From Pelomyxa schiedti (lineage: Eukaryota > Evosea > Pelobiontida > Pelomyxidae), in the NCBI GenBank assembly GCA_020536535.1, contig JAHLWZ010000896.1, forward strand, positions 1-55,362: a stretch of 55,362 nt of DNA, in the 5' to 3' direction. Positions 36,076-46,211 of this stretch are shown piece after piece (position 1 is the first letter of the stretch; each line of letters starts with the position of its first letter). The notes beneath the pieces are model-generated. The model worked only from the letters and a program-made list of their open reading frames with translations. It was not told the origin of the DNA and made no database searches. The position numbers and the translations under genes were made by a program.

Positions 36076-36609
36076 CTAGCTCTGAATATCAGAACGATCA
36101 ACATAGTTACTAGGGAAAACACCACTTTTCCCTTGGAGGGTGCCCCTCCACCAGGCTCCCTACAGTATTGTTGTTAGTGAAAAAGTGTGGATTGGGAATT
36201 GAGGAGAAAGATAAGCCCTCTTACAGAGGAGTCTGTAATTTCAATGACATCCCCTCTGCGAAAAGTCAAATCATCATTTGTGGTTCCATTGTAATCATAG
36301 AGGGCTTTGCACAGCCTGTTCCCAACAACTCTAGGTTGAGTGTCCAACATATTCACATAGTTTGATGGAAACCCCCCAGTCCTTCCTCTTAATTCCCCAG
36401 TCCACCACTGAGACTACAAACATTTATTTGTTTTTTTTTTTTGTTTGTTTGTTTGCTGGTCAAAACCCATCCCAGTTAATTCTGGAAAGGAATCTCACCT
36501 GGGTACTAATAATAGTTATGACATCGCCTGTCACGAACGACAGGTCGCCCGGCGTGCCCGACCCGTCGTAGTCGTACAACGCCCTACATTTGGGTCTCTC
36601 CCTGCTCAT
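36076..36609 (-). CDS. Small adaptor made of two SH3 domains
   Basis: Four exon pieces join in frame. SH3-1: MSRERPKCRALYDYDGSG, LSFVTGDVITIISTQ, then SQWWTGELRGRTGGFPSNYV. SH3-2: CKALYDYNGTTNDDLTFRRG, DVIEITDSS, then GAWWRGTLQGKSGVFPSNYV, ending DRSDIQS and TAG at 36076. Both domains keep the ALYDY, WW and PSNYV ligand-groove residues, so both should bind Pro-rich peptides. With only about 130 residues there is no room for an SH2 or other domain; it resembles a minimal Grb2/Nck-type linker. Each SH3 is interrupted by an intron at the same place (before the WW), suggesting internal duplication of an exon pair. ATG 36609 is followed at once by SH3-1. It is divergent from the SAM-RasGEF gene, a possible functional partner whose N-terminus is, however, not obviously Pro-rich in PxxP. 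Confidence 0.88.
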
Positions 36610-36823
36610 TTTTGGTCAGATTGCCGCATCTTACACTGCTGCGAAGCAGACCAACTCGGCTTCGTTTCGAAGCGCACGTTGGAGCCACAGAGCTCACATC
36701 CAGCTCCTCAATAGGAAGTACCTCACAGGGCCTAACATTTCCAGTTGTTCACTCCACAAGCCAGACTCTGATATCTGTTGCCGATTTTTTTTTGTTATTC
36801 TCAAAAAACAAAGCAAGATCAAA
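36610..36823. promoter_or_regulatory. Divergent promoter between SH3 and RasGEF genes
   Basis: About 210 bp between the ATGs of the two divergent genes. It contains a T-rich run just before the plus-strand start. No specific motif was identified. Confidence 0.4.
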
Positions 36824-39800
36824 ATGGCGATGACGGTTCACGTAGTGGGGCGGCCCACGCGGTTCACTGTGCCCCTTCGCGAGGGGCTCCCACCCAACAA
36901 CGCCCCACCGACCTCCGCCGTCGCCGCCACCCTCACCTCCTCGACGTCATCACCATCACTGTCACTGTCCTCGTCCTCGTGCCTGTCCACCTCCGCGTGC
37001 GCGTCGTCCTCTGACGACCCACGGAGCAGCAGCGGCGGTGGGGGCGGAGGTGGCTCGCTTTTCAACTCGGCGACGGATGCGACTAGGACGAGCAATGCGG
37101 CGACTACGACGACGACGACGACGGGGAGTTCGTCGAGCTGTTGGAGTGGGGGGGGTGACAAGGGTGGAATGGGAACCGGGGTAGGAGGACTGGTGGTGTG
37201 TTGTCCTCGCTGCTCTTGCTCATTCCCTCTCTCCAAGGCTGATGTCTACTCTGGATGTTGTTATACCACCCTCTTTGTCTTTTTTGCTTGTTTTGTTTTT
37301 TTTTAATTTTTTTTTTTCTTGTGACAACAAAAACCAATTTGAGAAGTTGTCTATGTGCCTGACAGGTTTTTTTTTTTTTTCCCCTTCAGGGGCAAAGAAA
37401 AGCTCGAATGAACTGTCACTATCACAGGAATCTCCTTGTAACAATTCATCCCACAAGTTAATGAATTTAATAAATGTGCACGCCATGTGGCTAACCAGTC
37501 TTCTCCAGCACAGTTGCGGCATTGGCTTGGTAAATTGGATTTGAATCAATATGCAGATCAGCTAGAAGCTGTAGGCTACACTTTTGACATTGTATCCCGC
37601 AAGGGATTCGAGAAAAAGGATTTACAGTATTTACATATCCCACCTGTTGCACAAAATGTTTTACTTGAGGGTGCACGTGTCCTAATGCATGGTCTTTATC
37701 CATTCATTTTATTTGAATCCAACATTCTCCCCAGGAGACACTAACCTTATTGATCTCTCTGACTCTCCTGGTATTTCCTTTTGACTTTTTTCACGCTCCT
37801 CAATTCCACTCCCTTCCAACAGCACCAGCTTATTCTGAGACCAAACTTGTAACTCTGATATTCCATTACTACAATCTCACCATATTTTTTCCCCAGCCTT
37901 TTGGAGAAACAAGTCCTATATTTAGCCAACTACAAAATATTTTGAATATCTCTGAAAAACTCCCAGCCACTGGAATACCCAGCAGTCACTTTAGTGCCTC
38001 AGCAGAGTTTGATAGCCTTCGCAATCTTCTGGGACTCAATATGCTGTGGAGTTTGCCAAATATGACTCCAGAGTTGTACCCCTTTCCTTTTTTCCAACAA
38101 TCAAAACTACACTCACACTGTACTTTCCTTGTACAGAGAAGAAACTCGGTCTACTGCTGAGCCCCAAGTATAGAGCTTTTCTTTCTACAGTTTGTTCACA
38201 CCACTAGGTTTCTTGTTCTCCTACAACACCCTCGCCACCTACAATTCCTCAGTCACCGTCAACACAAACCCTCAATAAATGTGCTTCATCACCACAAATA
38301 CTACCTCTTCTTCCTGCACAACTACCCCCTTTGAGCCTTTCCTCCCCTTCCACCCTTGTTCACAAAGCATCATCAGGAAATTTGGAACACAGAAGGAGCC
38401 GAGAATCATCTCAAAAAAAGAAGGTTGGGCTTTAAACTTATGCATAAATATTAAACTTCTTTGCAGCTATTAAATTTTCTCTCATTGCGTGACAGCCGAA
38501 AACAGCTGTCCAATGACCTCAGTTCTGACCTCACTGTAGCCTTCTGATTTATTTTTTCTCTTTCCTACCTTAATTAACCAACACAGCACACCGAGTCGAG
38601 CAAACAAACAGATCAGGAGGAAAATATACCTGAATGCTACCCCTCACTTCCAGATTCAATATCATCACTCGCCCACTACTTTGAGGAGACTGAATCAGAG
38701 AACTCAGCCTTTTTTTCTTTAACTACCCAAACCACTGCTAGTTCTACTTCACCACCACAACAACTCCCACATAGTGCTTTGGCGAAAGTGCTCAAGACCT
38801 TCATCTGTTCAAAGCCAGTCCAAGGTCTTGGGAATTTGGGTATGTTAAACAAGCTTAATGTTGTAGGCAATTCATTTTAATATTTCCGAAGATGAAACAG
38901 ACATTGCCTTCGCATTGTTAAATTTCTATTTCCCCAATAGCTCGTCGGATCTTCTCGATCTTATGTGTATCTGGTACTAACTGTTTATTCTTACTATAGT
39001 CTAATGTGGTATAGCTTTTACCCAACTAAACCTGACGACATCCCTTGGCCAAAATTTCGGAATTCTACATTAGTACCAATCAGGAAAAGGTTTATACTAC
39101 CACCCACTAATTTGTTAACACTTGTTTCAAGATGTTTATGTTTGCTGAAAACTTGGCTTGAGTTGAATCCAAGTGATTTTGAGAACAACAAAGCACTGGC
39201 TCATAAAGCTTCAGAAGTGGTGAGACTCTTTGCTCAAAGCTTTACTCAAGCCTCAGCACTGATTGACGTTATTGAGAAAGCAGTGAGAATCTTAATTCTT
39301 TTCAAAATTCATCTCATTGATTATGTGCAGGAATCAGGAAACCTCACAAAAGAAATAACCCTTTGTGGGGAGACGCCAACATCAATTATTCCTAAAGAAC
39401 CTCATCCAACTTTTGAAGATTTGAACGCTGAAGAGGTATGAAATCAAAGAAAGTGAACAGTACTTTGTCTTGTACTCACTGGAAATTTTCCAGTTAGCAC
39501 GACAGCTGGCTCTGCACCACTTTAATTTGTGGAAAGATGTGCAATTAGGAGAGTTGTTGGCTAAATCGGACTTATCTGTACGAATAGCTTACATGAACAT
39601 GTCTTATAAAAAGGTTACTTGAAGTGTTCCAACTTAGTGGTCTGAGTTGTACCAGGAATCTCATTGGATTTCACGCACACTACTTTCCTCTGCAGAAGGA
39701 AAGAAAAGGACAGCTATACTAAAAACATTCATTCATATCGCAGAGGCATTTTTCACTTGTTTCATACTTTCTTGTACTAAACAAAACAGTACTCCAAGGA

Positions 39801-40418
39801 ATTCAATGATTTTCAAGCAGTATTCTGTATTGTAAAAACTCTCCTTATCAATTCTTTACAACAGTCACTGGCGCGGAACTGGGAGGTACCCTTCCGTCTC
39901 TCCACAAAAAGTGATGGGGAAGAGGTGTAGTTAAACTAAATCATAACCATTGTTACTGCCAACAGTCTCTCTCGGATAAATCCAGAAAGCGGTTCTCTGC
40001 GCTTCACGTTCTTATCCTCAAAAGAGAAGAATATCAGCTAGCTCTTCAAAGAACACATAAATCCACATTCCCTATTCCTTGTGTACCGTTTATTGGTTTG
40101 TTATTCTCTGCAAATTTTCTTTGCCCAATTTTTTTGTAGATTACTGCTCCAAGGATATAGCCGAAACGTGTAGCCTAGAACCTGACGAGATTATCACTTT
40201 CAACAAACTTCGCTTTGTAGCTCTTTTCCTCCAGTAATTCGTGTCCTTCTACTTCCAAATCTCAACAGTGGCACAGGAATTTCCTCAAACTCCAAGTAAC
40301 AGGCTACAACTTCCACGCTGTACCTGCAATACAAGAATACCTCCGAACAAATGTATTTGAAATTAACATCGACGAAGAAGGAAGTGCCTCAGAACATGAA
40401 CAAACGCAAACAAAGTAA
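36824..40418 (+). CDS. SAM-domain Ras guanine nucleotide exchange factor (RasGEF)
   Basis: ATG 36824 starts a GC-rich, Ser/Thr-rich exon with a Gly run and CCPRCSCSFPLSK. After two introns comes a SAM domain (37490-37690): QLRHWLGKLDLNQYADQLEA, GYTFDIVSRKGFEKKDLQYL. A long Ser/Pro-rich linker follows. From about 38890 a RasGEF_N-like region is seen (ETDIAFALLNFYFPNSSSDL; LVSRCLCLLKTWLELNPSDF), then the catalytic Cdc25 domain: LARQLALHHFNLWKDVQLGE, SELYQESHWISRTLLSSAEG, KKRTAILKTFIHIAEAFF, FSALHVLILKREEYQLALQR, and IPCVPFIDYCSKDIAE. It ends AIQEYLRTNVFEINIDEEGS and a stop at 40416-40418. RasGEFs load Ras/Rap with GTP; the SAM domain may mediate oligomerisation. Exons between 38150 and 38880 are only roughly placed. 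Confidence 0.86.
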
Positions 40419-40647
40419 TACACCACAGAGAACCACTCATTCAACTAACAAAAAACAGACCACCAAAAAAACGTGACAGAAGAAAACACCACTCCTGACA
40501 TACAGTTGTATTTTATGATTGCACACCACTACTAAAGAAACATGAGACAACTATCTTTGTTAACTTTCACTTTGCTTTGTACAAACTTTTTTCTGGAGCA
40601 TTTTTATTGTTTTTTTTTACATTTTCTGTACATAGTAGTGCGGAGAA
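40419..40647. other. Short convergent 3' region
   Basis: AT-rich 3' flanks of the RasGEF and the secreted-protein genes; nothing coding seen. A T-run at 40609-40620. Confidence 0.5.
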
Positions 40648-42918
40648 TCACACATAATCAAGCCAGGGAATTGGGGTTGTTGGGGCTCCAAATGGCACAG
40701 ACCCTGTTGAAGGGTCAAAGAGGTTCAAGCATTGGAAGCCGGAGTTCGACAGAATTAGCCCAATAAGCCGGAAAACATTGAGGGATGCAAATCGCTGGTC
40801 ATACACTGGAGATTGTGAACCAGTCGAGGAGTCTTGGAAAAAACCACCATCGCATTGGATACAGTTGGGTTCTACCTGCAAGAAACAATTAGGTTGCCAA
40901 TAAATTCTGAAAAGCAAGGAAAAAACCCCATATTTCCGGGAGGGAATATCTGGCTGTCTGGAGTCTGTTACATAGTTCGTCCAGTATTCTTCAATGGCTT
41001 TCAAATTTTGATTTAGGTCTTGGTATCCCACAAAATTGGTAGGATGCATGTACCGTTTAGAACAAGGAAAAGATCAATGAATGATCCGCCGTAATCCAAC
41101 AATTCGGTTATGTAGGTACTGGACACAGAGAGGTCGCTGACGGTGCCTTCTTCACTACTACTGTTACTACTGTTAGTAGACAGAAGAGTCTCCTGCAGGG
41201 TAGAGAACTGTGTGCACGTTAGAAATCTATCAAAAAACAAATGCAATTGAGAGAAAGGTAGGGAGAGTAAAAGTGTGCTACAAACAAGGGAGCATATTTC
41301 ACCAGAAATCTGTTGCAGTTCAGGTGTAGGCAGTCTGGGAAGTAATTGGCACAATTGAGGACTGCAAGCCATTGTTCCGATTCTTATTCTGGCACCCCCA
41401 GTGCTTCTACACCCACAAGGATCTAATGGATCGCTGTTATTGCACCCTTGGATGCATTCTCCTCCATATCTTGTGGGCTTTGTCAACCAATAAATAGGAA
41501 GACTGGGATACCTTGTGGAAAGGGTACCAGACGTACAACTAGAAATTGGTATTGAGGTGTCCGGCGGCACTTGTCCCACATTAGCAAGAGTTGACGAGAG
41601 TCTTTTTTACAACATATATCAACTTTTTTGTTTTATACTTGTTTGTCTCAAACCCGGTTTTTAAGGTGCACACTGTGCCTAGCTTGTTTCCCCGAGAATA
41701 TACCAACAAGTTATCATCATAAACATCATAATTCACTGGAAGGAGCCAGAGTTTCATTTCCGCGGTATTGTTCCCGCCAGCCTTAATTACCATCAGGTAA
41801 TACCCATGTTTGAAGAAGCTTACAGTATTTGGTGGGTTGATGAGAGAGATATTTAATTCAAATCGCGTGCTCGCTGAGAAAGAGCCAGATACAAGAAGGC
41901 AATTGTTTGTTCCATTTCCTTCAGCATCCTTCCACGCCAATAGGTTCTCACCAATGGCTTCTGCCAAGTCATCATATCTGCTCTGTAGACAAAGAAATCA
42001 ATCGTGAGTGCACACAGCAGCCACACAAGAGAATGATGCACTGACAAAACTGAAACTCTGGGCATAATAGGGATCGTTCCCCAGCAAATCCGGAACAGTG
42101 AGAATTTCAAGTGTGTCCAAAAGTGAGGTTGTGGGCCCGACTGGCCTGAAAGTATCCCAGTGCACAGGGATAGTGCTTCCAACATCGAATTGGTCTCCAC
42201 CTTGCATCAACGAACTTTGGAATCAACATATTAAGAAAAACCTTCACCTTATTTCCAATTTTATAACTACTGGGGGAGAAAAAACTGTACATAGAGGCAG
42301 ACGTGAGATCTGTGAGATCTACACCATCGGTGGCGAAACATACAGCAACACCTGAAGGAGATCCAGAGTTACGGTGTGCTGTTAATTACGAAAAGTACCA
42401 TCGACATCGACAAAGTACGGAGTCGTGAATTCCAATGTGACAGTGTTAGGTTGCCCAAAAGTCAACGTCGAAATCGACACCAACCGGCAAACAACGCCAA
42501 AGACATCCATCGGGACCCGATTTTCCGTGCCAACGAACGAAGTTTTCTGATCAAAGGTTTCGGAGAAGAAACGAAGGAGAGGAAACCAACCATACGGTGG
42601 CTTCACTCCTACCTTCACAGGCAACACCTGACACCACAACGACACACAAACCACAAGCAACACCACAACTAACACGACAACCCAAATGAGCGCGCGACAC
42701 ACCACACATGCACCTATGCCTTTCGGCGTGGCAAACCCAACATTTGCAATCAATGGGGCCCGCGTAGTGTCTCCACAACCACGAGCCTCGACCACGACAA
42801 CAACTTGTCGATCGTCCCAATAAAACTGATGAGACATGGGAAAAACCCCGGGACACGGACCCAACACTACCTGAGGAGATCGCGTAGTGGACACACCGTG
42901 CCGCCATGCATGACTCAT
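40648..42918 (-). CDS. Predicted secreted or single-pass membrane protein, Cys-rich, function unknown
   Basis: The first exon (ATG 42918, or 42837 which gives MSHQFYWDDRQ) carries a strong hydrophobic segment, ALIWVVVLVVVLLVVCVSLW, that would act as signal anchor. The rest is lumenal/extracellular-looking: many N-x-S/T sites (NGTNN, NISL, NNTAEM), and Cys clusters (GGECIQGCNNSDPLDPCGCR, VEPNCIQCDGGFF). Other readable exons are TIPVHWDTFRPVGPTTSLLD, NLLAWKDAEGNGTNNCLLVS, LDYGGSFIDLFLVLNG, and GYQDLNQNLKAIEEYWTNYV. It ends SVPFGAPTTPIPWLDYV at 40648. I do not recognise the family. It is divergent from the caspase/CHAT-like paralogue A. Exon joins at 41230-41330 and 42000 were inferred from splice consensus only. 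Confidence 0.62.
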
Positions 42919-42974
42919 GGATCCAACTTGGGAAAACCGCCATTTTTTCTGAGCACCAACACACCAAAGACGCA

Positions 42975-44260
42975 ATGAGCCAAGTGCCGGAGACACAAAC
43001 TACATCGACAACCACCACTTCTACAACAGCGGCAGCCGTAATGCCACGCGGCAGTCCAGCCAAGCCGGCGCCGCCCCCCGGCCGCAACAAGAAGAAAAAA
43101 CACCCGATCCCCGCCGCGGTCTCCGAGATCCACAAGCGGCCGCCCCCCACCCCCACCCCCACCCCCATGCCCACCGCCTCGCCCTCCCCGGCGCCGCCCG
43201 CGCCCCCCGAGACAGCCTCGGCCTCGGCCGCGGCCCCGCCAGCAGCCAAGCGGCGCAGGAGACATCATCGTAAGCCTGAGCTTCAGCCTGCTCTAATTTT
43301 ACCCCCTGGTAGTGTGCTCACTAGTATTACTCTATTGTTATATAGTTTATTGTATTATTATCTATACTGCACACACCACGGACGTATTAGAGAGTGTGAA
43401 TGTAACAATATATAGTACACGTGACTTACATTGTGACTCATTATAGACCCCTTTAAAATTGCCATTCCAATGTGGACTATTGAGCCAAAGGACAGCTTTA
43501 ATTGGCCAAAGGCCTACAAGCGCGAGTATAGCACACAGAAACAAGTCCAAATCTACAGCACACGAGTCCCCATGACTTCAAGGATGTATGCGTTTGCCTC
43601 ACCTGTCTATACTCAATCTGTTTAATCACAATTCCAGGGAACCTGAACAGAACATGGCGTACAATGACAGAATAACAGCTTATAATAAAGAACGGGGAGA
43701 AAACAAGGAGTATGTACCACCATCACATTTTAGGAAAATTCACACTCCTTAAAAGGTTCACTTTATATTGGTTGGAGCACTTTGTTAACAAGAAGCCAAG
43801 ATCACTTGCAAGGAAGGCTGTTGTCATTTGCGGCAACGGTTCGGAGAGCCACCCAGGGACATGCCACTGGCCTGGCTTCTTAGAGGAGACCGTGGCCATC
43901 AATAGAATTCTTATCGCTGTGGCCGACTACTTTCCCGAAGCTCAGTTGTTTCTATTCAGTTGTCCACATGGCGGCTTTGCTGATTCAAATGTGGTTGCTG
44001 GGATGCAAAGTGCCCTGCAGTTCGTAGCTAGCAAGCGCGGAACTCCCGTGTGGCTGGCGGGACACATTGGAGATGTACAAACCACCCAGGAATTAAGCAT
44101 GATCACTTCATTCATCCAGTATGAATCTTCCCCCACTTCATTCCCTTGAAATTACCACTTTTTAATCAGGTACAGTGGAAAAATGATCCCAGCCTTTGAG
44201 CTCCCCAAGAATGCTGCTGGCATGGTCTTGCTGAAGGCCATTCCTGAGTCCCACACCTGA
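42975..44260 (+). CDS. Lineage-specific paralogue A: Pro-rich/basic N-terminus plus caspase/CHAT-like C-terminal domain
   Basis: The first exon is Thr-, Pro- and Ala-rich (MSQVPETQTTSTTTTS, then a PT repeat) and ends in a nuclear-localisation-like KRRRRHHRKPELQP. Next come IAIPMWTIEPKDSFNWPKAY and VQIYSTRVPMTS, EPEQNMAYNDRITAYNKERG, then FTLYWLEHFVNKKPRSLARK, AVVICGNGSESHPGTCHW, DYFPEAQLFLFSCPHGGF, GTPVWLAGHIGDVQTT, and after a short intron PAFELPKNAAGMVLLKAIPE, stop TGA at 44258-44260. Every segment has a counterpart in the inverted gene at 49702-51282. The pattern beta-strand/Gly, Phe-Ser-Cys, then W-L-A-G-x-x-x-x-V resembles bacterial caspase-like or CHAT domains with the Cys kept, but the usual His-Gly is replaced by GNG. 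Function not known; the family suggestion is weak inference. Confidence 0.7.
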
Positions 44261-44408
44261 CCTGACACAGTCGAACACACTTTCCTTCTGTACTGTAGTT
44301 CCCACTGCTGAGTGAATCAAACCACACCCAATCCAACACCAAAATACATAATGCAACCAATAGACACGGTTGTTTGTCTTTTACTTGGTACAAGAGTAGT
44401 TTTTCTCT

Positions 44409-45964
44409 CTAGTTCAACAACAGGCAAAGAATACCAAGAAGGAAGAGTGAGGTGAGGAAGGAAGCAAACCCATAATTGAGTGACGACGATGTGCTGCTGC
44501 CGGTGCCGTGACCACTGTGGCTTGTGCTTTTGGTGGTGCTAGTGCTGGTGCTGGGAAGAGATTCACAGTCGTAGGTCATCAGAATGTCGTTGAGGACGCA
44601 GTCATAGGTGGTGTAGACTGGGGTGTCGTACGCCACAACCTCGAACTGGGTCACGTTGATGCTGGTGAGTGAGTGCGAGTCAACTCCAACCTCGTCCCAC
44701 GTGTGGTCCGTGAGCAAATCGGATTGGGCTGTGAGTGCGATGTTCCCTGCAAATTCAGTCAGAATGCGCCCCATAATTGAGTGGAGGGGCTACCTCCGTC
44801 GGCTAGGAACATCCCGTACTTCTTGAGGGCCTTTGCAATTATCTGTGCGGGAGCTGTCAGGCCACTTATATCGTAGCTCCGTTTCAGCCGTAGTTGAGTC
44901 CCATAAATGGGAGCCGGGGATGCGGCAGTGGGACCTCCGGCGTGTGATGCCGGGTGAACATAGTAGTTATCTCTCATTCTTCTGTGTGGAGTTGTCAGTT
45001 TTTTCCCTGGAATCTCTTGGAATTGAGAGGAGAATACTCAACGAATTTGGGAGAATGAACCGAATTGCGTGGTTAATGGATCCGGCATAAATTTCATCTG
45101 CTGTAAACAGAAGAGTTGATATTGGGAACCCAGCTGCATCTGCACTGGTGCATTGTTCACCTCTTCCACTTGCTGGGTAAACCTATCAAAAGATAAAGAA
45201 GAAAGGGGGAAAAATGTCAGTGAATAGCACAACTATCTTCTTTCTCTCACTTGGTTGGTGTCCCACATCACAAGACATGCGGCATGCATTTTACCATCTG
45301 AATTTCAAGTTACTGGAAACACATCATTAACAATTAACAACCTTCTTCCATAGTGGCTTCCCAGGCCTCGTACAATACACCTGTATCAGTATCGTAGACA
45401 AGTAGATGGCTAGAAGTTTATGTTTGTGTTCAAATATATACCGGCAAGAAACATACCAATCATTGCTCGATGCATCACAGAAATAATCACTCACACCCTC
45501 AATAGCTCCTACAAAAAAAAAAAACATTAATACAATTCTTGTATATCCCACTAGTGGCAACCACAATAAACGCATTTTTTTAGTTTACTCAAAAGGGGTA
45601 GACAGACAACGTATCATTCAATTATGGGAATAGTACCTCCAGACGGCAGGGGGATGTCCGTGGGCTCGTCGCATCCCCAGTCGTGAGTGTCGGTGGCGTA
45701 GTCGACCCTGGGCGAGTCGCAGTCGGCGTAGACCACGTTGATGCTGAAGTCGATCTGCAGGCGGCCCAGGCCGAACCCACCCGCTGCGTTGAGCCACGCC
45801 ATCGTCGCGTCGCTGTCGGACGCCACCTCCGAGTCGCTGACGTCCGTGGTCCACGGCGAGCCCGCGGGGAACGACGGAAGCGTAGTGCAGCGTACAACGT
45901 ACGACGACGTGGTGAGCATAACCACAAGCACCGACAACAACGAGGCGCCACTGGCGTTCTTCAT
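44409..45964 (-). CDS. Secreted, probably GPI-anchored protein of a mainly bacterial family
   Basis: ATG 45964 begins a signal peptide (MKNASGASLLSVLVVMLTTS). The mature part starts LPSFPAGSPWTTDVSDSEV and has FGLGRLQIDFSINVVYADCD. Later exons read DTDTGVLYEAWEA, MHAACLVMWDTNQ, TSADAAGFPISTLLFTADEI followed by YAGSINHAIRFILP, YYVHPASHAGGPTAASPAP, YGTQLRLKRSYDISG, AKALKKYGMFLADGG and TWDEVGVDSHSLTSINVTQF. This order (FPxxxPWxxD; LYExxxA; SADAAG-P-I; G-I-HA-RF; P-H-A; LRLKxSxDISG; ALKKYGMxxADxG; W-D) is that of a secreted protein family common in actinobacteria and myxobacteria whose biochemical role I do not know. The tail is Ser/Thr-rich and ends with a hydrophobic stretch (GFASFLTSLFLLGILCLLLN) without a cytoplasmic tail, as in GPI signals. 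At least six introns show it is resident in the host genome. Confidence 0.85.
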
Positions 45965-46211
45965 CCTTTCTTGCTTGCAAGCAACGTCTTTTCGTTTTCA
46001 AAAAAGGATTCTTCGATCCAATATCTTCCACCATCAACATCAGAATACTTCCGGGTGCGATCCGAACCAAGGTCCAAAGATTCTTTACCCACAGTAACTC
46101 CCCCCGTGAGCATAAGATGTTCCCAGTTTTCTAGCTCAATGGCAGAAGAATATTCCAATTTCTCAGTTCATAGTGTCGCCAACGAACAAACCGAAGACAC
46201 GAAAAACAAAG
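45965..46211. promoter_or_regulatory. Divergent promoter interval
   Basis: About 245 bp between the signal-peptide ATG at 45964 (minus) and the start of the zinc-finger/NYN-like gene. An upstream ATG at 46140 opens a short overlapping frame (MAEEYSNFSVHSV) in another phase and could be a small upstream ORF or an alternative first exon. Confidence 0.35.

Noticed and set aside
42382-43268. Minus-strand long frames rich in Gly/Arg over the Pro-rich exon of paralogue A
   Set aside because: Reverse complement of a Pro/Ala/Arg-rich coding exon; Gly-rich composition is the expected artefact. Only the part below 42918 is used as the secreted-protein exon.
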